The notes below the pieces were generated by a model that did not search any database, was not told the origin of the DNA, and saw only the letters and a program-made list of their open reading frames with translations. Of a stretch of 64,000 nt of DNA, positions 11,633-22,290 are shown piece after piece. Source of the stretch: Karalla daura (taxonomy: Eukaryota > Chordata > Actinopteri > Chaetodontiformes > Leiognathidae). The position numbers were made by a program, and so were the translations under genes. The DNA is taken from contig CM055188.1 in the NCBI GenBank assembly GCA_029224185.1, positions 26,170,997 through 26,234,996 on the forward strand, given 5' to 3'. Within the stretch, counting starts at the first letter, position 1; every line of letters starts with the position of its first letter.

Positions 11633-14600
11633 AACATGGCATTCATTATGTATTCAGTTAGGAGTTATATCTCCCCCATTTTCAATTTCTCCCTTTTTAT
11701 TGTTTGCCTTTCTCTCCCTTTATGCTGAATTCACAAGCAGCTGGGATGGATAAAGCATTTTAATGATCCCTAACTGATTTCTGCATTTGCTTTAAACTTG
11801 CCTTCAAGTTGAGGTAAGGGTAAAGTGTGGTTGAAATTTGCACGAGCGGTTGTGGCCAGTGGAGTGGGAATAAGTTATTACCCTGAAGCCTCCTCCAAAG
11901 TTCAGTTATGTACATTGTCTCTGCCATGCATGCTGGAGACTTTTTCAGTCAAATCATCCAGATTTTCCAAAACTCTGAAGCGCCAATATTTTTGAAACTA
12001 GTGGATATAAATACCAGTAACTCACTTTGGTTAACAGTGTCTCCCTTTATGCTTTTTTCATATTGTTTGAAACACCGATCCAACGGGAAATAAACCGCAG
12101 ATCAATCATGGCCTAAACCTCAGGGAAATGACAAGCTGACCTCAGCACCTCGGACCAAGTAATGTCTGCTGCACCACAGGTATACAAAACCATTAAACCA
12201 AATTACTTTACTCTGTCTTTCAGAGATCTTTCAGGTGATTCATCAGTGATTCATTATCTAGCGGATGCTGTCGCAGCAGAGGGATCTAGATCACTAGATT
12301 AATCTAACTGTCATCGTCGTAAAAGGAAGATGTATGGTCATTGTTCAGCAGAGCAGAAATGAAGTAACGGGCCGGCTTTGGAACGGCGCTGGACACAGCC
12401 TGTAATGAGAACATCAGTCCACCATCATATTGGGAGTCGGGGGGCTGTTGTGCTCCTGTCCTCTACGGAGACATTGAGCACAAATCCTCCCTGTTAAAAG
12501 CTGCTCCACTAAAGCGGAGCTCTAGCTCGCCGTAAAAGCTTTTCCTTGTCTCGTCTCTCACACTAACTGACGTCAAAATGCATATCAGATGGTCCAGGAT
12601 ACTTTTTCAGGCTCACACATGCAAATGGTCATCTATCCTCCACCCAAGCACTGTTACGCCCACTCTCGCTGCTTGGGCCCAGTGCTCTGCTGCTTCTGCT
12701 GCTTCCGTGAGACCGAAGCAGAAACAAATGTCTGAGCCCTGCCAGCTCGGTGTGTGTGTATGTGTCTGTGTGAGTGTGCATGCGTGTGAGTGTGTATTCG
12801 ATGGAAGCCCACTGGGCTGTGGTTCCCTCAGTAGTCCTGCAGCGGCAGTAACTCGATACAGTACACACACATTTTTGTTGCTGATCCAAGCTTGTCTGTG
12901 TGCCATGATTTTGGTTCAGTTCAACTTGTTGTAAAACACTGCTGTGCACTGTTAAAGAGGAGAACATGCAATCAGCATCTAATGAACACACCGTGCCATA
13001 TTATGGAGGATGGTTAATGAAGTCGATTTGGGGCTGTGGGCGTTGGCTTTATTAATTCGATGGCTCGAAATGTTTTTAAGACGATTTTCTTTTTCTCAGT
13101 ATTTCATAAAAGAACTGCAAATATTATCCCGACACCAGGAAATCTCAGCAAGTCCATTCCAAAAGTACTAGGAAATATTGTAGTACATGGTGATGTCAAT
13201 TACACTCTGTCTCTCTTTGTCTCGTCCCCCCCACCCACCTTCTTCGCCTATGACTCTGATGTAGGAAGAAAAGATGTTTCTTTGTAGGGACTTGCTGGCA
13301 ATAGCTCCACTGACTCACACAGCTGCCCCAACAGAGCTCTCCCCCCTCTGATTTACAGCCAATGGTGCTATTATAGATTTCTATTTGTTTTCCAGAGTTA
13401 TTTACTGGCACTTTCAATCCATCTCTCCCTCTCTATGTGTGTTTATGCAGTTTGGGCAGAAATGTTTGAGACCGTTTTAATTTTGACATTCAGGGAGAAA
13501 CATGATAGACCGGTTCATCGGGATGTGATTTATATGGAAGAATAGAGTCAGGACTGTGAAAGAGTTAAGCTGAGTACACGTCAATGATGTTTGACTTGCT
13601 CTGAAGCTTCCTGCTTTAGTGTGGATATTCAATACCTAGTAGGAGTTCTGGACCATGGTTCAGACTTGTTTTGTATTTTTTTAATGGGAATTTAAGTTAC
13701 GACCCAATTTCTAACCAAGGTCTTATTAAAATGTCTGTGGTGGAGTCTGTGCACATAAGCCTGTTAGGCTAAATGCTGATGGTGAAGGTGGAGCCATCAT
13801 ATTAATACCTGTTATTACTGTATACCAGCGGGAAAGTGTCATGTCTCTACACCAGTGTAAGTGACTGAGGATGTGGATCCAGGTCGTGTTGAGTGCTGCA
13901 GTTTTTTCTTTTTTTCCCAATCTGCTGATGTATGGTGCGATCCTAAATCGATTCTATTTTAAAGAACTACACGAGGGTTCATAGGATGGTTCAGTGAATA
14001 AGTGTGTAACGACAGGCACATGAAACAGAGTAGCAGGAAATAGCCACCCTGAGAGAAAAGACTTTACCCTGTGATTTAGTTGAGATTGAAAACAAAATCC
14101 ATTTTATGCTTCATTGCTCCCTATGAAGATTTAAGAACTGCTCACTTTAGAAAAATGTCCTCCTGCTCGACTGATTTCTTCTGGTTGGTTGATTCTAAAA
14201 GATTTAAGCTGCATCTTAGAGAGAAGGAACTTCTTTTGTGACAGGACTTAGCTTGAGAGGAGACACCATCTTAATAATTAATCATTTTTTGTGACGTGAA
14301 ACTTTTGAATTGCTTCACCCTCACGCTTTGGCACGTTGAGAAGCCATGTGGGCAAATTACTTTTATGTTCATGACAATAAACTAATAAATAAGTCAGATT
14401 GCTTTAATGAGTTTCATACTTCGGCACAAATGAATCGATCTGAAGGCTGTTGTCTTTGCAGCCGCTGGGTGAAAGGACAGAATCATAATCAAGTTTGCTT
14501 TATAATGTAATGTTTTTCCCTTGTGTCTGTCAACACCGATCTCTCACTCACCATCAGACACTGAACAATGCATCTGTGCCTCAGTTGTCGCTCGCAGTCA

Positions 14601-15283
14601 TCACTAAGTATGTCGCCAAAGCGTTTATGAAAGGGACAGATTGAATGGATAACAAAGGATGCAAAACAGTAGACACAGTAATAGAGGTCCCATAGGAACA
14701 CTTTAACAATAACCCCTATAAATGTAGCCACACACAAGGTTACGCAGTTGTCGCTTCATACAATGGTAACATCAGAAAAGTATCAGGCACATTGCTTGTC
14801 TGCATGTGTTGTGGCATTCCTTTGACCCAAAATTAATAATAAATTGTGAATTTTCTTCTCTAGGTGTCTTTTTGACTTCAGCAGAGAAGGGGGTGGCTGT
14901 GGAGGGCGACTGGCTTGTCATGTCAGGGGTATTAATTTATGATTTCCATCCCAGCTTCTGACCTCATCACCTCCATTAGAATGCAGCCTTTGTAATTTCA
15001 TGGTTAATATTCAATAGCCACTTGTCCCCTGCGCCCGTTTTGTGCATGTGAAATTTCTTGAGGGGGTTGTGTATCATTTTTGATTTGTCGGAGTTTGTGT
15101 GTATGTGTTTGCGCGTGTGCGCGTACGTGGAGGAGGAAATGGGGGTCGAATGCAGCATGGCTTCCTGCAAAACGGTTGCAGATGTCCAGCGATGTCCTCT
15201 GTGTCTCTGCTCCCACTGAGCAGCTTGAATTGCGTCTCTGTCTGACCTGCGTCATTTGAATTGCCTCCTTCATGCATACATTG

Positions 15284-15325
<42 letters not shown>

Positions 15326-15346
15326 ACACACACACACACACACACT
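15284..15346. repeat. Compound microsatellite (CT)n-(AC)n
   Basis: Twenty CT units (15284-15323) are joined to about eleven AC units (15325-15346). Minus-strand open frames through it encode only Arg/Glu runs. Confidence 0.93.
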
Positions 15347-15349
15347 CAG

Positions 15350-17820
15350 AACTGTAGACACACACATGTAAATGTACAGTAGCTGCCCTATTGCCACAGG
15401 GCTGAATTCTGACCCAGCTATCACTGAACTCTGTACTTAGTCTACAAGAAACAGAGGCGGTCCAACATTTCCCACCTGGTGGCAAGCACACACACACATA
15501 CACACACACACAAATGCAGGAACTGTGCCCAAGAGACACATCTGCTGGTCACTTTCAAACTGCCACATAGAGAGAGAATAAAAAAGGCAGGAAAGATTAA
15601 AGCAATAGAAGAAGAAAATCTCAAACAGTAAAAGTCCCCTGCATTTCTGCACACATTGATGTATTGGCCTGAACACACATTCCTACTGAACGACTTTGGC
15701 AAGCCTTTAAAAAAACACATTAAAGGGCTCTGTTCTGCATGAGCCCAGTTGTTGCTGTGTTTTCTCTCCGCTCCTCTCAGCAAAGAGACAGCTAATCTGC
15801 TGGAGTTATGGGAAAATCTGCAGATGCTAAAAGATGATTGTGACAATATATTAATGGAGGAATAATAAAATGCAGCGGGGGAAAAAAAGAGCAACAACAC
15901 AGTTAAAATCACCCCAATAAAAACCTGCTTCGACCACATGGTAACTTAACTTAACACTGCACATGTTGGACAAACATATCAATGACTGGTCCTGCAGCAT
16001 TTTATTCAGATAATATGTTGACTTTTTTCATGGTTTTGGACTGAAAGTACTGACATTTTGTTTTGTCATCTGCCCCTCAAAGTGACCACCAGTGCCCCCC
16101 CCCATCCCTCCACACTGCAGCACAGTTTGGTCCAGAGTGCCCCTCCCATCCAGTGCACACTCCCTACGGCCCCTTTAAATATCCATACTGTACTATTTTT
16201 ATTAACTTGCTGATTATCATCAGCATTAATTTAATTAATCGCCATTCATCACTGTCGCCGTGTCATGACATGACACACAACCTCCTACTGCACCTTCTTG
16301 CTAAACCATCCAGCTCGGGAGACGAGGAGAACAGAGAGTGTGGTGCCAGCCTGGGATGAGAGATCTGATCGGTCAGGTTTCAAATTTTTTATTTTGATAG
16401 GCCTAGCACTGTTGTTTATCACTATTAAACCAAATAAAACATGGCATTTTAGCTGAACCTAGAACTTTTTCATAAATGCTCTCAGTCTTAAATTAGTTTA
16501 TTTGCCTTTAAACTTTTTCCTCAGTTCTCTGGTAAATGTTTGAACCCGTATTACCTTTTGCTACTTATCGTATGTCAAATACTAATGCATTGCTTTAACC
16601 ACTTACCGTAGACATCACTGTTATTACCATGACTAATTATCATGGACCCTTGAAGCATCTCATAAAGGCCTGTTCATCAACTAGCTGTTTTTTCCAGCAA
16701 CATCTAATCAAGTTACTTAAGATCCTAATAGATGATTTGCTGATCAGTTTCTCAGCAATAGGTCTCACCTCTCCCCGGTTGAGCATTTTATACAATTAGA
16801 TAAGCCAGCAAATACTGAGTGACTATGTTAAGCAGGTACTATGCACTATGTCATTTCCTCCATGATTAATAAAGCATTTCTGATTGTTGCTTACATTCTT
16901 CTGACTGTTGCTGAAAAGTCAAGATAGACTTGTGTTGTAGAAGGTCAAACATTTAAGCACTTTAGGCTGTATATTGAATTTTTGTGATTTGGGTTTCCAG
17001 GTTATGAATAAACAATTCTTTGTTATTAGATTTGTCTATTTCTACACACTCTACAAGGACACTTTTAGTGGGTTCGACTACAGTACAGAAATGAGTATTA
17101 ATGTAACATAATGTAATAAGGTCTTAATGTAATAAGCTTGGAGCCTATGCGAAGATGAAGAAGGAATGATTCATGAAGCCTGGAGTTCACATTGTTTATT
17201 CAGTATTAAACAAACAGATTTTAATGTGACATCCAGGCCAGCAATTCAAACTGACATTAAATGGGGGTAATGTAAACAAAATGACATTATAGTGGACTAC
17301 AGTCTAGTAACAATTCAGCTGGGCTACGATAACTTTCAGAGTACTAGCAGAGGTGGCCAGCCCTTTAAATCAATATCCAAATTCCATCTCATAACAAGAT
17401 AATAAATCCTTGAACATCAACGGCTAGACATTTCTGTGGTCAAGGTAATTCTAACAAAAATACCGATAATACTGAGTACGTAAAACATTGAAAATAAACT
17501 TGTGTTTTCTTCCAGTATTGCTGAAATAGCTTGACTCAATTCAACAGAAATATTTGGAAATGAGATGATGACCCACATAACATCAAGTCTCAAATAACTC
17601 AAAATCAGCTCTAAAATCCAGACAATGATTTCAATGAAAGACTGGTGTTCATCTGGGGACCCTCCTAGTCCAGACCAAGCAATCAGAGTTTTCTATCTCT
17701 TTAGACTCCTTCCATTCCCCACGAATTGTGAAGCACTTCTCGGTATAGATATAAAGTAGTCTTTAATGGCTGCGTCATAAAAAATTATTCCAACATCATT
17801 AAATTAAACTTAAATGATGT
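15350..17820. other. Intergenic DNA, no gene seen
   Basis: A short CA array lies at about 15487-15512 and a C-run at 16096-16104. An AT-rich block at 16155-16275 contains CCTTTAAATATCC and ATTAATTTAATTAATCG and may be an enhancer. Around 17090-17140 a short direct repeat of TTAATGTAATAAG occurs. No exon is visible. Confidence 0.5.
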
Positions 17821-18348
17821 GTTCACTGTTTTTCAACCCAGACCTTATTAAAATGTTGTTTCACATGATTTATGCTGCATAGCAAACCCCAGCTGTAGCA
17901 CTGACTGACTCACCACTTTGCGCTTTTCCCTCCTCACAGACCCAGGTGAAGCTGCTTTTGGAAGCCAGGCATGTTTATATGATCTACTGCTAAAAAGAGA
18001 GTTGCAAAGCTGTGCTGTCTCTCACAGATAGGTTTTTGTTGACTTTAATTCTCCAGTTACGTACGTGCTGGATGAAGGAATTTGAGAAAAACAAAAATCT
18101 ACTCAACATAACAGACAGCGAGTTCTGAGATGACAGATAAGCCTGTGAGCTTCACATTTATGAAAAATGGATTTATTCTGGTTTTGCAGGACTAGAAGAC
18201 TGCTTTGTCAGGCTGTGTTTGAGCCCAGTGCTGCCGAGTGGTAAGAATCCTGAAACCTGAGCCGGAGTGAGTGACGTTGCAGTTATGCATACGCTCATAA
18301 ATGATAGGAAACAACATGTCAATTGGGTTGGGTTGAAAAACAGTGAAC
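17821..18348. mobile_element. Fold-back element with 20-base terminal inverted repeats
   Basis: The left end (17821-17840, GTTCACTGTTTTTCAACCCA) is the exact reverse complement of the right end (18329-18348). Weaker complementarity continues inward: ATGTTGTTTC and ATTTATG occur in the same order near both ends when the right arm is reversed. This suggests a 528-base non-autonomous DNA transposon (MITE) or a local inverted duplication. There is no transposase frame inside. The flanks (ATGATGT on the left, CTATTG on the right) show no target-site duplication, so the class is undetermined. Confidence 0.5.
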
Positions 18349-20130
18349 CTATTGTTTTAGCAGTTAAATAAGCCAGTAGGAAACATATGATAATACATAT
18401 TCATATGCCTGCTTGCCTTAAGCAAGGTGAACTGTTTATTGTTTATGCATTGTGGTAACACAGGCGGAGTTGACATCTCCTTGATGCTAAGTTTAGGTTG
18501 ATGACTGCAGATGACCGATATTTCTAGGTTCACTGTGTACAATCTGTATTCCAGTGGTAATAAGCTGTTATTATCATTTGTAATAATTGACCTCTTGTTT
18601 ACCCGTGTCTATAAGGAGGGAGATTTTACTCTGGTTACAAAACGTGGCTCAGCCATGGTCATCCTCCAGATGTTTAGCACAAAGCTCGGAGGGGACAGAG
18701 AGCATGTCCCTAGATGAAGCACCGCTGTCACAATCTGCTGTTGGATGATCTTGTCACTGCAAAGAAATGGTTATCGCTTCTATACATAATATTCTATAAT
18801 CCAGTTCTCCCTTCATAAATCTCTCTGCAGTCTTTTCCAGGGCTCTCCAGGATTTTGTCTTAATTGAGTGTCTACGTGACTCAAAATTTGAAACACATCT
18901 GATTTGATCTTGAGACACACACACACACAGAGAGACACAGAGAGAGATACATTAACATATCCTCAAGATGATTTCCAAAAACTTGCATTTTCCACTTCTG
19001 TGTTATCAGGCTGATTTACAGTCTTAATGTTTATTCTTAATCCACAATGTTATATTCAGCCCTTAAAATAGGGTTTAAATCAACCACAGCCACATTAGCA
19101 TAGCAAAACCCTTCAATGTACAAGTAATTATAGGTCTAGAAACTACGGTCCAGTAAGAGGAAAACCCTTTGGTATTTCCACGAAAAAGAGGATTGCACAA
19201 ACAGTATTTGATCAGAGAAGAGAAAGATTTGTATCAAGTCATTTTGAAATGCACAACAGATCTAGGAGACATCCCGAGAGGTATTGGAGAAGGTATGAAT
19301 CTGAGCATATGAGTGTGCGGGCCTGTTATCAAAAGCGTACCATTCATATGACGAGCATATGGATATAACTTAGCATAATGTCTCAAGATTTTCATTCAAG
19401 GAATTAAATTAGATGTTGAGCAATGTCTGCTTTACAGAGAGCCCAGCAAAACCCGATAACACAGAAATGTGATTTTCACATTGGAGGAGAAATGAAAATA
19501 TCTTAACTAAAATCTACAAAATAAGGATTAATAGAGATTTGGTAAAGGCGAGGGACCTATTTGAAAATTCAGGCCCTGAGCTAAGCCAAGGCCATTTGTT
19601 CACATAGCAAGAATGATAAAGAGAAATGAAATTTATTTTTTTTCTAAAAAATAAAAAAAGAAGAGAGATGATACCTTCCAATCCTCTACCAGTCCTGTGC
19701 CAGTTCTGACCATTTAGATGAGAAAAGCAGCCTGAACACAGCTTCAGCCCCTCAAAATAAAAAAAAAATGAAAAAAGTTGGGAAATAAAAAGTAAAATAA
19801 AGGTTGTGAAACATTAAACGAGGAGAGACATTTGATAGAGAACTCTCTCCCTTCACATGTTAAAGCAGAGAGAATGTGTCCATGACAGAGGCCATTGAGC
19901 GTTCGCCCTGTGATGTCCATCACTTACAGTACTCGTTAAAAGGGACCCATCTTCTGAATGATTCCTGACGCTCTCATGGCTCCTCTACCAATAAATCCGT
20001 TAAGTGAGATTCATATTAACAAAAGATTTTTTTTTTGTCTGTAATATTGCCACAAGCCACCATTAATGTTTTCTATATCTTGCACAATGCAACAAGGACA
20101 AAGACAGCAGTGGATTCAACATCTTCCACT
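18349..20130. other. Intergenic DNA downstream of mdfi
   Basis: AT-rich unique sequence with a few A/T homopolymer patches (19630-19670, 19755-19800, 20025-20037) and no recognisable exon. It may include the distal end of the mdfi 3' UTR, because the nearest minus-strand AATAAA beyond the mdfi stop that I noticed lies at 19632-19637. Confidence 0.4.
19632..19637 (-). terminator. mdfi: Possible mdfi polyadenylation signal
   Basis: A minus-strand AATAAA lies about 1.26 kb beyond the mdfi stop codon. It is set in an A-rich stretch, so it may be fortuitous, and a closer variant signal could be used instead. Transcript data would settle it. Confidence 0.22.
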
Positions 20131-20134
20131 TACG

Positions 20135-20143
20135 GTGTGTGTA

Positions 20144-20191
<48 letters not shown>

Positions 20192-20218
20192 CATGCGCGC
20201 TTGTGTGTGTGTGTGTGT
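20135..20218. repeat. Interrupted (GT)n microsatellite
   Basis: GT units with AT, TT and GC interruptions across about 80 bases. On the mdfi sense strand it is a CA-rich tract. It lies about 700 bases beyond the stop codon and may fall within the 3' UTR. Confidence 0.88.
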
Positions 20219-20830
20219 TGCAAAGGCCACTTTCTGCAATCAAACTGTAAGACTTTAACCTTGCCAAGGACAGGAGGACAGACTACATTTCTACTGAGAT
20301 CTGAGCGTCCATTTTCCCATTATGCTGCTGCTCTTATCTATAGAAACACTAAAATCCGGTTAAAAGGAGCCATTTTCTCATTTGCCTTTGGAGGTCATTT
20401 TTCATGCTTGGAGAACTCCAGTCATTCAGACGGCACAAGGGGCTCCATTGTAATAATAGCTTGTTCGGTGAGGGTCCAGAGGCCTGGTCCGCACAGGCCT
20501 GCAGACACTCATGGACCACAGCTGGAACTCACTCTGCACCACACACCCAGCTGTGATGAGACGGACCAACAGCAAAGACAAGCGAGGCTACTGTCCCACG
20601 GTCTGATCGATAGAGGAGTGAAGAATTCACCAGTGACTGCTCTCGGCATTCGGTCACATCTTCTGCTTGGCAAACCCTGTAAGAAACATTAGGACATATA
20701 GTGGAGCCAACTAGGCCAGCCAGTATGGTGTAAACCACAGAGCCCAGGCAGCAAAGCTCTGATAAGCTCTGGTACGACACTGGCGGAGGTTGTTCTCGGG
20801 CTTGCGGTGAGACATGTGTGGCAGACTATG

Positions 20831-20863
20831 CCCCTGATCCACCCCCTCTCCCCCCCCACCCCC
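20831..20863 (-). other. mdfi: Guanine-quadruplex motif just after the mdfi stop
   Basis: On the minus (mRNA) strand the order is a run of five G, a T, a run of eight G, AGA, five G, seven other bases, then four G. This satisfies the classic four-tract quadruplex pattern with short loops. It begins about 38 bases after the stop codon, so it would lie in the proximal 3' UTR of the mdfi mRNA. Formation in vivo is an inference. Confidence 0.6.
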
Positions 20864-20900
20864 GGTCTCCCTGTGGTGCTGGTGGCTGGGGGGGGCGGAC

Positions 20901-21154
20901 TCAGGAGGAGAAGCAAAGGCTGCAGCACTCCATGCAGATCTCCAGGCAGTCTGCAGACTCACAGCAGGCGTCGATGATGCCACAGTCCATGTCACAGGGC
21001 AGGTCACAGTCGCCACACTCCTCCGACGCACAGCAGCAGCAGAAACACGAGTCGTCCCCCGCACAGGAGCCGCAGGTGGCACAGTCCAGCACGATGTTGC
21101 ACAGAGTTAGGAACTCACAAAAGAGACAGGCCAGAATACAGTGAACACAGCAGT
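20901..21154 (-). CDS. mdfi: mdfi last coding exon: I-mfa cysteine-rich domain
   Basis: This exon encodes the C-terminal 83 residues of the MyoD family inhibitor (I-mfa). The protein binds bHLH myogenic factors, TCF/LEF-type HMG proteins and others and keeps them inactive or out of the nucleus. It opens DCCVHCILACLFCEF, carries the signature CATCGSC, CDLPCDMDCG and DACCESADCLEICMECC, and ends LCFSS before TGA at 20903-20901. I count 25 cysteines. CATCGSC and CDLPCD fit MDFI rather than its paralogue MDFIC, which has different residues there. The acceptor reads CTCTGCAG before the AC of the split Asp codon, so the intron is phase 1, matching the donor at 21925. Against the human protein as I remember it, the central run has one cysteine fewer and a Phe where human has Leu. 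Length and ending are otherwise normal. Confidence 0.96.
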
Positions 21155-21924
21155 CTGCAGAGACACACAGAAACAACTCAGAGTTAGTTAAAACATTTGG
21201 AGCAAATTAGCAAATTATAATCTAATTTTTCTGTTCTTTCACTGTAGTCTTTAGCAACACACTTGTGTTCACATACCCAAGGAGATGAATCAAAACTCAT
21301 CTCAAATCTCAACAAAATGATTGAGTAATTAGTTCACATTTTTTCTTCTTCTTTTTGAAGTTGGCTCTTCAATAGGAGCAGAGAAAAAGGTTCTTAGTGA
21401 TTAACTTGTTCGCCTCACCATTGAACTCTTTTGGTCTTTGTTTCAATACTCAGTATCAGTGGCATTATCATCAGGTGCAAGATGGCGAAGAATCTCTCTG
21501 TTTGTACGTGTCGGTGAAAAAAAAAGAAAAACTCTCTTTCACCATGTTGCCTTGACTTGCCACTTAGCCATGAAGAGTTAGCAGATGTAACCTACATTTC
21601 AAAGCGGGCGACGGAGGACTGCTTATGAGGAGCGCCGGTTGAAGGAATGCCAAGGTTATTGTACTGCGCTATTTTCCAGCTTGACAAATTTCTCCCTTGC
21701 TTTTCGATTAATCAATTTTCTTTTGGCATTTCTGGAAATGACCAAAGATTTAGTAAAGAAATCTGCACAACACATTGTGAGCGGGTGTAAAATAAACTCT
21801 CAACTAAACTGAAAGGTATTTACATTCAATTATGCCACATATCGTACACCATCAAAAACAAAAACAAAACAATTTTAAATGGAAAAAATACGAGTCCCCC
21901 CAGCCCCTCTGCTCTGCATCTCAC
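21155..21924 (-). other. mdfi: mdfi last intron
   Basis: A 770-base intron with GT donor (GTGAGA at 21924-21919) and AG acceptor (21156-21155). It contains no microsatellite of note and no other recognisable feature. Confidence 0.9.
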
Positions 21925-22290
21925 CATCCTGTGCCTCTGTGGGGATCTGGGAGCTGTTGCTCTTGGAGCTGCTCTTGCTCCTCTTGCTGCTCTGGGAGGT
22001 GATGGAGGGGTTGGACTGCAACTTCTTGGTGTGTTTGGGTCCGGCTGAGGAGGACGAGGAGGTGGAGGAGCCGCCTCTCGGGAGTGAGCCGAGCTTGGGG
22101 TGCGGAGCTCCGTTCCTGACCCCGTTGGATGGGAGGACGTGTGTGTGAGGTGTGTGTGTGTGATGCGTACAGTGTGCGTGAGGGGAGTGAGTGTGTGCAT
22201 GCTGCTTGGCTCCATTGCGCAGTTGGCTGCTGGGCTGAGCCCGACAGGGCTGACTGTGGTGGACGGGCGTGGCTCTGGCTACCGGTTGAG
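21925..22290 (-). CDS. mdfi: mdfi middle coding exon: His-rich and Ser/Lys-rich linker
   Basis: A 366-base exon encoding about 122 residues between the N-terminus and the I-mfa domain. It begins AQPVARATPVHH. Next comes a His/Thr-rich tract (QHAHTHSPHAHC then THHTHTPHTHV, about 22135-22210), then PHPKLGSLPRGG and a serine run. It ends with the conserved basic stretch KKLQSNPSITSQ, SKRSKSSSKS, SQIPTEAQD. The last part aligns with human MDFI (HRKLQTHPSLASQGSKKSKSSSKS), which supports mdfi identity and contains a likely nuclear-localisation cluster. The acceptor is CTCCCCAG at 22291-22298 and the donor GATG|GTGAGA. Entry and exit are both phase 1. The His/Thr tract is encoded by CA-rich DNA and looks like an expanded, exonic microsatellite. 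Confidence 0.93.

Larger units (their letters stand above)
9485..15280. other. Intergenic DNA with enhancer-like blocks, no gene seen
   Basis: No exon is supportable. Short GT arrays lie at about 11580-11628 and 12750-12800. AT-rich, ATTA-dense, repeat-free blocks lie at about 10098-10200, 11262-11320, 14260-14300 and 14920-15020. A perfect palindromic cAMP-response element (TGACGTCA) sits at 12568-12575. These are the only items I would single out. The rest is mixed unique sequence without visible transposon ends. Confidence 0.5.

Noticed and set aside
1..20000. tfeb gene expected beside mdfi
   Set aside because: I looked for bHLH-zip exons and the conserved TFEB C-terminus on the plus strand and saw none.
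20711..21144. Long open frames in other frames over the mdfi last exon (for example plus strand 20818-21144)
   Set aside because: They are shadows of the cysteine-rich mdfi coding frame and have no recognisable domain.
20901..21154. Assignment to mdfic instead of mdfi
   Set aside because: CATCGSC, CDLPCD and the CFSS ending fit MDFI, and the neighbour is foxp4 rather than foxp2.
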